From assembly GCF_004362195.1 (NCBI RefSeq), contig NZ_SNWG01000001.1, forward strand, positions 744,001 through 808,000: a stretch of DNA of 64,000 bases, read 5' to 3'. This stretch comes from Microbacterium sp. BK668 (GTDB lineage: Bacteria; Actinomycetota; Actinomycetes; Actinomycetales; Microbacteriaceae). Below, one piece after another: positions 33,395-42,004 of the stretch. The notes under the pieces were generated by a model. The model was not told where the DNA came from. It saw nothing but the letters and a program-made list of their open reading frames with translations, and made no database searches. Positions within the stretch are counted from its first letter, which is position 1; each line of letters opens with the position of its first letter. The translations under genes and the position numbers were made by a program.

Positions 33395-34048
33395 ATGACG
33401 AACGCGAGCACCGGCCGCGGCCGGATCTTCATCGATCTCTTCACGACGCTCGACGGCGTGGCACAGGCGCCGGGCGGTCCCGAGGAGGACACGTCGGGCG
33501 GCTTCCCCTTCGGCGGCTGGCAGGCGCCGTTCCGCGACGAGAAGATCGGCCACGAGATCATGGCGGGGATCTCGCGCCTCGACGCACTGCTGCTCGGTCG
33601 CCGGACCTACGACATCTTCGCCTCGTACTGGCCGCACTACCGGACGGGCGAGGACAGCCCGATCGCCGAGAAGTTCAACGCCGTGGCGAAGTACGTCGTG
33701 TCGCGGGACAGGCTGTCCCCGACGTGGGAGGGCACGACGCAGCTCGGCCCGGACGTGCTGTCCGAGGTCGACGCCCTGCGCGATCGGCATCGTGAGATCC
33801 ATGTGATCGGCAGCGTCGAGCTCGCGCACAGCCTCATCGACGCGCAGCTCTTCGACGAGCTGGTGCTGTGGGTCTATCCCGTCGTGCTGGGTCAGGGCAA
33901 GAAGGTCTTCCCCGACGGCGTCGCACCGACGGCCCTCCGCCTCGTCGCTCCGGCCGTCACGGGCGACTCGGGCGCCGTGTCGCTGCGGTACGCGCCCGCC
34001 GGCACGCCGACGACAGGCGACATGACGCTGCCCGATCGAGGCGTCTGA
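33395..34048 (+). CDS. Dihydrofolate reductase-fold protein (RibD C-terminal type)
   Basis: 217 aa. Opens with RIFIDLFTTLDGVAQAPGG, and has LLGRRTYDIFASYWP and HVIGSVELAHSLIDAQLFDELVLWVYPVVLGQGKKVF, the blocks of the YyaP/YwjB-like dihydrofolate reductase superfamily. It is probably an NADPH-dependent reductase but lacks evidence for folate or riboflavin use, and no biosynthetic partners lie nearby. The start was taken at MTNASTG; the upstream GTG at 33362 would add 11 unsupported residues. Confidence 0.85.
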   Translation: MTNASTGRGRIFIDLFTTLDGVAQAPGGPEEDTSGGFPFGGWQAPFRDEKIGHEIMAGISRLDALLLGRRTYDIFASYWPHYRTGEDSPIAEKFNAVAKYVVSRDRLSPTWEGTTQLGPDVLSEVDALRDRHREIHVIGSVELAHSLIDAQLFDELVLWVYPVVLGQGKKVFPDGVAPTALRLVAPAVTGDSGAVSLRYAPAGTPTTGDMTLPDRGV

Positions 34049-34326
34049 CGCTAGGGGCGGCGTGGCCGGCGCGCTTCACCTGGCGCGAATAGCCGGTTGC
34101 GCGGCATCCATCCGACCGTTTGCGTCAACCGAGCCCCCGGGGTCTGGGGGCCTGGATGCGGTGCCGCGTGGGGCGGCGCTTCACCTGGCCCGAATGGTCG
34201 GTTGCGCGGCATCCATCCGTCCGTTTGCGCCGACTGAAGGGCGTCGGGCCGGGGTCGGGGCCCGGGGCCCTGCGCCCGGCGGGGGCGTGCGCTCGTGTCG
34301 GGGCGCTCGCTCCAGGATGCCTGGTC
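34049..34326. other. Gene-free stretch with a duplicated 54-bp element
   Basis: Apart from the direct repeat listed separately, only GC-rich sequence; no credible gene on either strand. Confidence 0.7.
34071..34229. repeat. 54-bp direct repeat, two copies 105 bp apart
   Basis: 34071-34124 and 34176-34229, from GCGCTTCACCTGGC to CATCCATCCG(A/T)CCGTTTGCG, about five mismatches. Each contains a GGCATCC word. No inverted arms. Confidence 0.85.
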
Positions 34327-35166
34327 TCAGAAGATCATCGGGCGGTCGTCGTCGTCATCACCGGCCAGGTCGAGATCGACGACGACGGGGACGTGGTCGC
34401 TCGGCGCCTCGCCCTTGCGCTCCTCGCGGTGGATCGACGCGCCCGCGACGGCATCGGTGAAGGCGGGGGAGCCGAGGACGAAGTCGATGCGCATGCCCTC
34501 GTTGCGGGGGAAGCGCAGGCGCTTGTAGTCCCAGTACGTGAAGCCGGTCGGAACGAACGGCCGCACGGCGTCGGAGAGCCCGGCCGACTCGAGGGCGGCG
34601 AACGCCGCCCGCTCGGGGTGCGACACGTGCGTCGAGAAGCCCACGACGACGGCGGGGTCGCCGTTGTCGGCGTCCGTCGGAGCGATGTTGAAGTCTCCCA
34701 CCAGCGCGAGGGCGAGGTCGGGGTCCGCCGCGAGGCTCGCGCGCGTGTACTCCTCGAGGGCGGTCAGCCACTCGAGCTTGTAGTCGTAGTGCGGGTCGCC
34801 GAGCGCACGGCCGTTGGGCACGTAGAGGCTCCACACGCGCACGCCCCCGACCGTCGCCCCGATCGCTCGCGCCTCCGGCGGGATGTCGGGGCCGAAGCGG
34901 CCCTTGTCGAAGCCGGGCATCGCGGGGAACGCGTGCGCGACGTCGGCCATCGGCTCACGGCTTGCGATCGCGACGCCGTTCCACTGCGAGAAGCCGTGCG
35001 CCTCCACGTGATACCCCGCGTCGTGGAACGCCTCGTAGGGGAACTGCTCGGCCTTGCACTTGATCTCCTGCATGGCCAGGACGTCGATGCTCTCCCGGAC
35101 GGCGAAGCCGACGATGCGGTCGACGCGAGCGCGGATGGAGTTGACGTTCCAGGTGGCCAGACGCAT
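34327..35166 (-). CDS. xthA: Exodeoxyribonuclease III
   Basis: 279 aa, the usual length. The catalytic motifs are intact: E34 in MQEIKCK, GDFNIAPTDADNGDP and the closing SDHVPVVVDLDL. The enzyme cuts abasic sites and removes 3' blocking groups in base excision repair. The C-terminus ends in an acidic tail (GDDDDDRPMIF). The start at MRLATWNVNS fits the family; TAGGCT lies 7 nt before it. Confidence 0.94.
   Translation of the reverse strand: MRLATWNVNSIRARVDRIVGFAVRESIDVLAMQEIKCKAEQFPYEAFHDAGYHVEAHGFSQWNGVAIASREPMADVAHAFPAMPGFDKGRFGPDIPPEARAIGATVGGVRVWSLYVPNGRALGDPHYDYKLEWLTALEEYTRASLAADPDLALALVGDFNIAPTDADNGDPAVVVGFSTHVSHPERAAFAALESAGLSDAVRPFVPTGFTYWDYKRLRFPRNEGMRIDFVLGSPAFTDAVAGASIHREERKGEAPSDHVPVVVDLDLAGDDDDDRPMIF
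35074..35079 (-). other. No separate feature: interior of xthA near the N-terminus
   Basis: Placed only to note that GTG codons just before the chosen xthA start (at 35172) are also in frame; the ATG at 35166 is preferred because of family length. Confidence 0.2.
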
Positions 35167-35173
35167 GGAGACC

Positions 35174-35179
35174 AGCCTA
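35174..35179 (-). promoter_or_regulatory. -10 hexamer TAGGCT of xthA
   Basis: Minus strand, 7 nt before the ATG at 35166. Confidence 0.5.
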
Positions 35180-35350
35180 GATCGGCTGCCTGACGTCGCC
35201 CCCGGCTGTCGGCTCGCCAGGGGAGCCGAGATGACGCGGACGAGCCGACGAGAGCGAGCCGTCACCGGCCGGTGAGAGGGATGCCGCGACCCGGCGCCTC
35301 GGCGTGCTCGGGTCGTGATCTCCCGCCCGATCGGGCCGAAAGGGGTCGGG

Positions 35351-35356
35351 TACAGT
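35351..35356 (+). promoter_or_regulatory. -10 hexamer TACAGT of the ROK regulator gene
   Basis: 6 nt before the GTG at 35363, which decides that start against the ATG at 35315. Confidence 0.55.
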
Positions 35357-35362
35357 GTGGGT

Positions 35363-36550
35363 GTGGTGCGCCGCACGTCTCCTCCCGGCTCGCAGAGCTC
35401 GCTCCGCGAGGCCAATCGTGCGCGCCTGGTCGAGTCGCTCAAGCGCCACGGGCGCCTGACGCAGGTCGAGCTCGCCGGCAGCACGGGCCTGTCGCCGGCG
35501 ACGGTCTCGAACATCGTAAAGGAGCTGACGGCGGCGGGGCTGCTGCACACGTCGATCACCTCGAGCAACGGCCGCCGGGCGACCCTGGTGTCGCTCGCCC
35601 GCCAGCTCGGGCTCGTCGCGGGTGCGCACTACACCTCGCGCCAGCTGCACATCGCGATCGCCGATGTCACCCGCACGGTCGTGAGCCAGACGTCGCTGCC
35701 GCTGCCGCTCGACCACCGCCACGACGCCCAGCTCGACCGGCTCGCGATCCTCCTCGGCGAGCTCATGGAGTCGCTCGGCGGCTCGGTCGGCGACCTCCTC
35801 GCCGTCGGCCTCGCGCTTCCCGCCTCCATCGACCCGCGCACCGGCATGGTCTCGACCCCGGGCCTCCTCCGCGGGTGGGAGGGCGTCGACGTCGCCGCGA
35901 GCCTGACCGAGCGCATCGGACGCCCCGTCTACGTCGACAGCGAGGCGAATCTCGGCGGTCTCGCCGAGGCGCGCGAGGGAAGCGGTCGGGCGGCCTCGTC
36001 ATCCGTCTTCATCCGCGTGGGCCACACGATCAGCGCCGGGCTAATCGTCGGCGGCGACCTCTTCCGAGGCGTGAACGGCAAGGCCGGCCAGATCGGGCAC
36101 GTCACGATCGACGAGAACGGCCCGATCTGCCGGTGCAGCAACCGCGGCTGTCTCGAGACGTACGCAGGGGGCCCCGCGCTGCTGTCACTCTTCCCGCCCG
36201 ACGCGGGGATGCAGCGCATCAGCGACCTGCTGCAGGCGGCCGAGGACGGCGACGGCAGCTCGCGCCGGGTCATCGCGGATGCGGGCCGGCACATCGGCAT
36301 CGCCGCCGCGAGCCTGTGCAACCTCATCGACCCCGAGCTCATCGTCGTGGGCGGTGAGCTCGCGCAGGCGGGTGAGATCCTCATGGCTCCCATGCGCCAC
36401 TCCCTCGAACGGACGGCGCTCGCCTCGGCGGACGGCCTGCCCGAGATCGTGGGCGCGTCCTTCGGCGAATGGGCCGAGACGCGCGGCGCGATCGCGATCG
36501 CCCTCGACCACGTGACCGTCGACGCGGAAGTCATTCCCGTCTCGGCATGA
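35363..36550 (+). CDS. ROK-family sugar-responsive repressor (Rok7B7/XylR-like)
   Basis: 395 aa. N-terminal winged helix at about 13-75 (LTQVELAGSTGLSPATVSNIVKELTAAGL), then a ROK domain with the zinc motif C256-x-C258-x4-C263 (CRCSNRGCLETYAG). It heads the genes of a xylose-type ABC transporter, the same order as Streptomyces rok7B7-xylFGH, so it should control them in response to a pentose or other sugar. The gene overlaps the substrate-binding protein gene by ATGA. Confidence 0.9.
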   Translation: MVRRTSPPGSQSSLREANRARLVESLKRHGRLTQVELAGSTGLSPATVSNIVKELTAAGLLHTSITSSNGRRATLVSLARQLGLVAGAHYTSRQLHIAIADVTRTVVSQTSLPLPLDHRHDAQLDRLAILLGELMESLGGSVGDLLAVGLALPASIDPRTGMVSTPGLLRGWEGVDVAASLTERIGRPVYVDSEANLGGLAEAREGSGRAASSSVFIRVGHTISAGLIVGGDLFRGVNGKAGQIGHVTIDENGPICRCSNRGCLETYAGGPALLSLFPPDAGMQRISDLLQAAEDGDGSSRRVIADAGRHIGIAAASLCNLIDPELIVVGGELAQAGEILMAPMRHSLERTALASADGLPEIVGASFGEWAETRGAIAIALDHVTVDAEVIPVSA

Positions 36551-37644
36551 GCCGGGGGCGATGGATGCCGCGGTCCCGGCGACGACTTCCGAGGCCGCCC
36601 CTGCGCGGGGTGGCCGCCGCTGCGGCGATCGCGCTCGCCGCGACGCTGCTCGTGGCGTGCGGCGGGGCGCGGTCCGGCACCGAGGGCACGATCGCGCTCC
36701 TTCTGCCGGAGGCCAAGACGGCGCGGTACGAGACGTTCGACCGGCCGTTCTTCGAGGAGCGCGTCGCCGAGCTCGGCGACTTCTCGGTGCTCTACTCCAA
36801 CGCCGACCAGGACGCCGCGAAGCAGCAGCAGCAGGCCGAGTCGGCCCTCGCGGCCGGAGCCGGCGTCCTCGTGCTGGACCCCGTCGACGCGAAGGCGGCC
36901 GTGAGCATCGTCGAGGAGGCGACCGCCCAGAACGTCCCGGTCGTGTCGTACGACCGGCTCATCGCGGGGGGCGACCTCGCCTACTACGTCTCGTTCGACA
37001 ACGAGAAGGTGGGCGTTCTGCAGGCCACCGCGCTGGTCGACGCGCTCGACCGACGCGGCGAGGCCGGCGGCGGCATCCTGATGGTCAACGGCTCGCCTAC
37101 CGACAGCAACGCGGCCCTCTTCCGCGACGGAGCCGCGACGATCCTCGACGACAGCGGGCTCCGGGTGCTCGCGGAGTACGACACGCCCGACTGGAGCCCC
37201 GACAAGGCCCAGGAGTGGGTGGCGGGCCAGATCGCCCAGTACGGCGACGAGATCGCCGGGGTCTACGCCGCGAACGACGGGACGGCGGGCGGTGCGATCT
37301 CGGCCCTGCGGGCGGCTGCGGCCGATCCGCTCCCGGTCGTGACCGGTCAGGATGCCGAGCTCTCGGCGCTGCAGCGGATCGTGACGGGCGACCAGTACAT
37401 GACGGTCTACAAGGCGATCAAGCCGCAGGCCGAGCTCGCTGCCGAGGTCGCCGTGACCCTCCTGCGCGGGGGCGCCGTGACGGCGCCGATGGAGATCGAC
37501 GGCGTGCCGACGACGCTCCTTCAGCCGGTCGCCGTGACGAAGGAGAACATCCTGCAGACGGTCGTGGCCGACGGATTCTGGACCCTCGACGACATCTGCA
37601 CGCCCGACTACGCCGAGGCGTGCCGAGCGGCTGGCATCCTGTAG
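36547..37644 (+). CDS. Sugar ABC transporter substrate-binding lipoprotein (XylF-like), copy 1
   Basis: 365 aa. A long basic N-terminus and hydrophobic core end in the lipobox LLVAC with lipidated C38. A periplasmic-binding-protein type I fold follows, with EKVGVLQATALVDAL and VYAANDGTAGGAISAL. It binds sugar at the outer face of the membrane for the ATPase/permease next door; xylose is the best guess from family and regulator. It is about as long as copy 2 at 40056, with the conserved ending DDICTPDYAEACRAAGIL. Confidence 0.9.
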   Translation: MSRGRWMPRSRRRLPRPPLRGVAAAAAIALAATLLVACGGARSGTEGTIALLLPEAKTARYETFDRPFFEERVAELGDFSVLYSNADQDAAKQQQQAESALAAGAGVLVLDPVDAKAAVSIVEEATAQNVPVVSYDRLIAGGDLAYYVSFDNEKVGVLQATALVDALDRRGEAGGGILMVNGSPTDSNAALFRDGAATILDDSGLRVLAEYDTPDWSPDKAQEWVAGQIAQYGDEIAGVYAANDGTAGGAISALRAAAADPLPVVTGQDAELSALQRIVTGDQYMTVYKAIKPQAELAAEVAVTLLRGGAVTAPMEIDGVPTTLLQPVAVTKENILQTVVADGFWTLDDICTPDYAEACRAAGIL

Positions 37645-37648
37645 GGCG

Positions 37649-38521
37649 ATGTCGAACCCGATCACCTCCCCACCCCGGCGCAGCCGCGTGCTCACGATGC
37701 GCGGCATCGGCAAGCACTTCGGGGCCGTCAAGGCGCTCACCGACGTGGACTTCTGGGTCAATGAGGGCGAGGTCGTAGCCCTCATCGGCGACAACGGTGC
37801 GGGCAAGTCGACGCTCGTGAAGATCCTCGCGGGCGTGCACCCGCCCGATGCGGGCACCGTCGAGTTCGACGGCGAGGAGGTTGAGATCCACACCCCCGCC
37901 GACTCGCAGGCCCTCGGGATCGAGACGATCTTCCAGGACCTCGCGCTGTGCGACAACCTCGACGTCGTCGCGAACCTCTGGCTCGGCCGCGAGCTCACCG
38001 CGAGCGGCGGTCTCGACGAGGTCGAGATGGAGCAGCGCACGTGGACGCTGCTGCGCGAGCTCTCGGCCAAGGTGCCCTCGGTCCGCGTTCCCGTCGCATC
38101 GCTTTCGGGAGGGCAGCGCCAGACGGTGGCCATCGCCCGGTCGCTCATCGGCGACCCGCGCATCGTGATCCTCGACGAGCCGACGGCTGCGCTGGGCGTC
38201 GCGCAGACGGCGGAGGTCCTGAACCTCATCGAACGCCTCCGCGAGCGGGGTCACGGCGTCATCCTCATCAGTCACAACATGGCGGATGTGCTCGCCGTCG
38301 CCGATCGGGTCGTCGTCCTGCGTCTCGGCCGGAACAACGGGATGTTCAACGCCGTCGACGTGACGAGCGAGACCCTCGTCGCCGCGATCACGGGCGCGAC
38401 GGGCGGCGCGCGACGGGACGTGGATCCGGAACCGGCGCCCGAGACCGGAGACGGCAAGATCATCCGCCTGTCGCCGGGCACGAAGCGCCGCGGTCCCGGG
38501 GCAGGAGAGCGGAGCCGATGA
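37649..38521 (+). CDS. Sugar ABC transporter ATP-binding protein, single domain, copy 1
   Basis: 290 aa with one ABC cassette: Walker A GDNGAGKS (47-54), signature LSGGQRQTVAIARS, Walker B IVILDEPTAALGV, H-loop ISHN. Most XylG/RbsA proteins carry two fused cassettes of about 500 aa; this one is half that size, like FrcA or Streptomyces XylG, so it must act as a homodimer. A C-terminal tail of about 45 residues after the cassette is polar and basic. The gene starts 4 nt after the preceding one and overlaps the permease by ATGA. Confidence 0.9.
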   Translation: MSNPITSPPRRSRVLTMRGIGKHFGAVKALTDVDFWVNEGEVVALIGDNGAGKSTLVKILAGVHPPDAGTVEFDGEEVEIHTPADSQALGIETIFQDLALCDNLDVVANLWLGRELTASGGLDEVEMEQRTWTLLRELSAKVPSVRVPVASLSGGQRQTVAIARSLIGDPRIVILDEPTAALGVAQTAEVLNLIERLRERGHGVILISHNMADVLAVADRVVVLRLGRNNGMFNAVDVTSETLVAAITGATGGARRDVDPEPAPETGDGKIIRLSPGTKRRGPGAGERSR

Positions 38522-39777
38522 GCGGAGCGCAGGACGACCGGACGGCCCTCCTCGGCGACCGCCGGCGGCAGGGCGAGCGGATGCTGAGTCCCGGTGCCGT
38601 CCGTCGCGCCGGCGCCGCGCTCGTCGACCGCGTGCGCGGCGGCGATCTCGGGTCGCTGCCGGTCATCATCGGGCTGATCGTCATCTGGACGGCCTTCCAG
38701 CTGCTCAACCCCGTCTTCCTCTCCAGCCGCAACCTCGTCAACCTCGCGATGCAGTGCGCCGCGACGGGGACCATCGCGCTCGGGATCGTCCTCGTGCTGC
38801 TGCTCGGCGAGATAGACCTGTCGGTGGGTTCGGTATCGGGCCTGGCCGCCGCGATCCTCGCCGTGACGTTCGCGCAGCTGCAGTGGGGTCTGGTGCTCGC
38901 GATCGGCGCGGCGATCCTCGCCGGCGTGCTCGTCGGCCTGCTCTACGGGTTCCTGTTCACGAGATTCGGTTTGCCGAGCTTCGTGATCACCCTCGCGGGC
39001 CTCCTGGGCTTCCTCGGCCTGCAGCTGTGGGTGCTGGGCTCGTCCGGGTCGATCAACCTCCCGACCGACTCCTGGCTGGTGCAGTTCGCGCAGCAGATGT
39101 TCCTGCCGGCCTGGGCGTCCTACGTCGTCGCCGTGCTCGCGGTGGCGGCCTACGCCTGGTCGCTCGTGTCGCGCGCGCGCCGCCGGGCGGCTGCGAACCT
39201 CGCGAGTCAGGGCTACGCCGAGATCGCCGTGCGGTGCGCCGCGCTGCTGGCCTTCCTGCTCGTGTCGGCCTGGTACCTCAACCTCTCGCGAGGCGTCGGG
39301 CTCATGTTCCTGTTCTTCGTGGCACTCGTGGTCGCGCTGCACCTCGTCCTGACGCGCACGCGGTGGGGCCGCTCGGTCTACGCCGTCGGCGGATCCGTCG
39401 AAGCCGCGCGTCGCGCCGGCATCCGCGTCGACCGGATCTATCTCTCGGTCTTCGCGCTGTGCTCGAGCCTCGCGGCGATCGGAGGCATCCTCGCGGCGTC
39501 CCGCCTGGGCGCCGCCAACCAGAGCACGGGCGGCGGCGACGTGAACCTCAACGCGATCGCGGCCGCCGTGATCGGCGGCGCCAGCCTGTTCGGAGGGCGG
39601 GGCACCGCCTTCTCCGCGCTTCTGGGCATCATCGTCATCCAGTCGATCTCGTCGGGGCTGACCCTCCTCAACCTCGACTCCTCCGTGCGCTTCATGGTCA
39701 CGGGCGTCGTGCTCGTGCTCGCGGTCATCGTCGACTCGATCTCGCGCCGCACGCGCGCCGCGACCGGGCGCGCGTGA
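38518..39777 (+). CDS. Sugar ABC transporter permease (XylH-like), copy 1
   Basis: 419 aa, ten or more membrane helices. The family motif LGEIDLSVGSVSG follows the second or third helix, and the C-terminal part contains GGASLFGGRGTAFSALLG. Length fits XylH rather than the shorter RbsC. It pairs with the half-size ATPase. The N-terminal 45 residues are hydrophilic. Confidence 0.9.
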   Translation: MSGAQDDRTALLGDRRRQGERMLSPGAVRRAGAALVDRVRGGDLGSLPVIIGLIVIWTAFQLLNPVFLSSRNLVNLAMQCAATGTIALGIVLVLLLGEIDLSVGSVSGLAAAILAVTFAQLQWGLVLAIGAAILAGVLVGLLYGFLFTRFGLPSFVITLAGLLGFLGLQLWVLGSSGSINLPTDSWLVQFAQQMFLPAWASYVVAVLAVAAYAWSLVSRARRRAAANLASQGYAEIAVRCAALLAFLLVSAWYLNLSRGVGLMFLFFVALVVALHLVLTRTRWGRSVYAVGGSVEAARRAGIRVDRIYLSVFALCSSLAAIGGILAASRLGAANQSTGGGDVNLNAIAAAVIGGASLFGGRGTAFSALLGIIVIQSISSGLTLLNLDSSVRFMVTGVVLVLAVIVDSISRRTRAATGRA

Positions 39778-40055
39778 AGATGTCGATTCGATTCGATGCC
39801 TTCACTTGACGAATACGACGGCGCTCAACCCCAAGTTCGTCTCAGCATTCTGCGCACCGCGTAGCCGAAAGTCCGTCAATCTGCATGTTCGGCGGCTGAT
39901 CGATCGCCCGAACGAAACTCACTCGTCGCGCTTGATCCGCCGTTGCAAAAGCGTTACGTTCACAACTTGACGACAAGAAGCCGCCTCGCGATGATCGGTC
40001 GTAGCGCGAAAGCCCGCGATGGCGCGCTCGCAAATTCAAGGATGAAAGGCGAACG
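39778..40055. promoter_or_regulatory. 278-bp AT-richer control region before transporter copy 2
   Basis: It is visibly less GC-rich than the flanks. TTGACG (39967-39972), 17 nt, then GATGAT (39990-39995) is a possible promoter. ACTTGACGA occurs twice (39804-39812 and 39965-39973), and CTTGACGACAAG is a short palindrome; these are candidate ROK operator parts. Confidence 0.45.
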
Positions 40056-41141
40056 ATGAGGAAATCATCTCTTCTCGCCACGGTTGCACTCGGTGGTGCG
40101 GCTGTGGCCCTTCTGGCCGGGTGTTCCACGTCCGGCGGAGGGACCTCGACCGGTGAGGCCAGCGGGGGTGGCGGCGACGCCGCCGGCCGCGCGTGCGTCA
40201 TCCTCCCCGACGCGGCCTCGTCGCCTCGCTGGGAGAACTTCGACCGCAAGTACCTGCAGGAGGGACTCGAGGCCGCCGGCTTCGAGGCCGACATCCAGAA
40301 CGCGCAGGGCGACGTCAACAAGTACGCCACGATCGCCGACCAGCAGCTCACGAAGGGCTGCGGCGTGATGCTCCTCGTCGACTACCAGGGTGCCGCGGAG
40401 GGCGTCGCGTCGAAGGCGAAGGGCGAGGGCATCCCCGTCATCGCCTACGACCGTCCCTTCGACGGCGCTGACTACTACGTCTCGTTCGACAACGTCGAGG
40501 TCGGGCGCCTCGAGGGCCAGACGGTCCTCGACGGACTCCAGGCCGCCGGCAAGGACCCGGCCAGCGCCGTCGTCGTCTACATGGGCGGCGACCCGACGGA
40601 CGGGAACGCGGCGATGTTCAAGGAGGGCGCTGTCGAGGTCATGGAGGCCGCCGGCATCAAGCCCGCCGCCGAGCCTCCGGGGGTGTGGGACCAGGCCAAG
40701 TCGCAGACGAACTTCGAGCAGGCCCTCACGGGTCTGGGCGGGAAGGTCGACGGCGTGTGGGTCGCGAACGACACGAACGCCGCCGGCGTCATCAAGGTGC
40801 TGCAGGACAACAACCTGACCGGCGTCGCCGTGTCGGGTCAGGACGCCAACGTCGCGGGCCTGCAGAACATCCTCCTCGGCTGGCAGACCGCCACGGTCTA
40901 CAAGCCGGTCAAGGACGAGGCGGATGCCGCGGTCGCGACCGCCATCTCGCTGCTGAAGGGCGAGCAGGTCGACGCCCAGGCGGAGCTCGACGACGGCACG
41001 CCGTACATCCAGGTCACCCCGATCCTCGTCGGCCCCGACAAGGTCAAGGATGTCGTCGCCGCCGGTGACGCCGCGTACGACGACGTCTGCACGCCGGACG
41101 TCGAGGCCAAGTGCACGGAGTACGGAGTCGTGGCACCGTAG
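40056..41141 (+). CDS. Sugar ABC transporter substrate-binding lipoprotein (XylF-like), copy 2
   Basis: 361 aa; lipobox LLAGC with C23 followed by a Gly/Ser/Thr-rich linker, then RACVILPDAASSPRWENFDR, YYVSFDNVEVGRLEG and DGVWVANDTNAAGVIKVL. Same family as the protein at 36547, sharing the C-terminal DDVCTPDVEAKCTEYGV pattern, so the pair arose by duplication or they were acquired as sister systems. An AAAGG ribosome site precedes the ATG. A strong hairpin follows, which should raise its level over the downstream genes. Confidence 0.92.
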   Translation: MRKSSLLATVALGGAAVALLAGCSTSGGGTSTGEASGGGGDAAGRACVILPDAASSPRWENFDRKYLQEGLEAAGFEADIQNAQGDVNKYATIADQQLTKGCGVMLLVDYQGAAEGVASKAKGEGIPVIAYDRPFDGADYYVSFDNVEVGRLEGQTVLDGLQAAGKDPASAVVVYMGGDPTDGNAAMFKEGAVEVMEAAGIKPAAEPPGVWDQAKSQTNFEQALTGLGGKVDGVWVANDTNAAGVIKVLQDNNLTGVAVSGQDANVAGLQNILLGWQTATVYKPVKDEADAAVATAISLLKGEQVDAQAELDDGTPYIQVTPILVGPDKVKDVVAAGDAAYDDVCTPDVEAKCTEYGVVAP

Positions 41142-41153
41142 GAAGTGCAACCG

Positions 41154-41186
41154 AGGGGCGCCACGACAGCGCGTCGTGGCGCCCCT
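41154..41186 (+). terminator. Intra-operon terminator/attenuator hairpin
   Basis: Perfect 14-bp stem AGGGGCGCCACGAC (41154-41167) with 41173-41186, 5-nt loop, then TTT. It sits between the binding-protein and ATPase genes, as in many ABC operons where the binding protein is needed in excess. Confidence 0.8.
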
Positions 41187-41215
41187 TTCACGCACGACAG
41201 CGCAAGGAAGCGAGC

Positions 41216-42004
41216 ATGTCAGAACCCATCATCGAACTGCGGGGCGTGAAGAAGTCCTTCGGCCCCGTGAGCGTCTTGAAAGGGGTCGATCTCACGGTCC
41301 GCCCCGGCAAGGTGACGGCGCTCGTCGGCGACAACGGCGCCGGCAAGTCGACCCTCATCAAGGGCCTCGCCGGCGTGCAGCCGTACGACGAGGGCGAGGT
41401 CCTCATCGACGGCGAGCATCGGGGCCTGCACACCCCGCGCGAGGCGGCCGCGCTCGGCATCGAGGTCGTGTACCAGGACCTCGCCCTGTGCGACAACCTC
41501 GACATCGTCCAGAACATGTTCCTCGGTCGCGAAGAGCTCTCGTTCGGCACGTTCGACGAGGGCCGCATGGAGAAGGAGGCCTCCGACACTCTGAGGTCGC
41601 TGTCCGTGCGCACCGTCAAGTCCGTCCGTCAGAAGGTGTCGAGCCTCTCCGGCGGCCAGCGCCAGACGGTCGCGATCGCGCGCGCCGTGCTCAAGAAGGC
41701 GCGTGTGGTGATCCTCGACGAGCCGACGGCGGCTCTGGGCGTCGCGCAGACCGAGCAGGTGCTGCACCTCGTCGAGCGCCTCGCCGAGCAGGGTGTGGCC
41801 GTCGTCCTCATCAGCCACAACCTGGCCGACGTGTTCGCCGTGGCCGACGACATCGCCGTGCTGTACCTGGGGCAGATGGTGGCGCAGATCGACACGAAGG
41901 ACACCAACCGCGACGACGTCGTGGGCTACATCACCGGCACGAAGACGATGGGCGTCGAGCTCATCGGCACCACGAACATCGAGACCAACGGGGGTGCGGC
42001 ATGA
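41216..42004 (+). CDS. Sugar ABC transporter ATP-binding protein, single domain, copy 2
   Basis: 262 aa, again one cassette only: Walker A GDNGAGKST from residue 38, signature LSGGQRQTVAIARA, Walker B VVILDEPTAALGV, H-loop ISHN. It is close to the ATPase at 37649 across the core (both read LCDNLD and LGRE in the Q-loop region) but lacks its long tail. The AAGGA site precedes the ATG, and the stop overlaps the permease start (ATGA). Confidence 0.92.
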   Translation: MSEPIIELRGVKKSFGPVSVLKGVDLTVRPGKVTALVGDNGAGKSTLIKGLAGVQPYDEGEVLIDGEHRGLHTPREAAALGIEVVYQDLALCDNLDIVQNMFLGREELSFGTFDEGRMEKEASDTLRSLSVRTVKSVRQKVSSLSGGQRQTVAIARAVLKKARVVILDEPTAALGVAQTEQVLHLVERLAEQGVAVVLISHNLADVFAVADDIAVLYLGQMVAQIDTKDTNRDDVVGYITGTKTMGVELIGTTNIETNGGAA

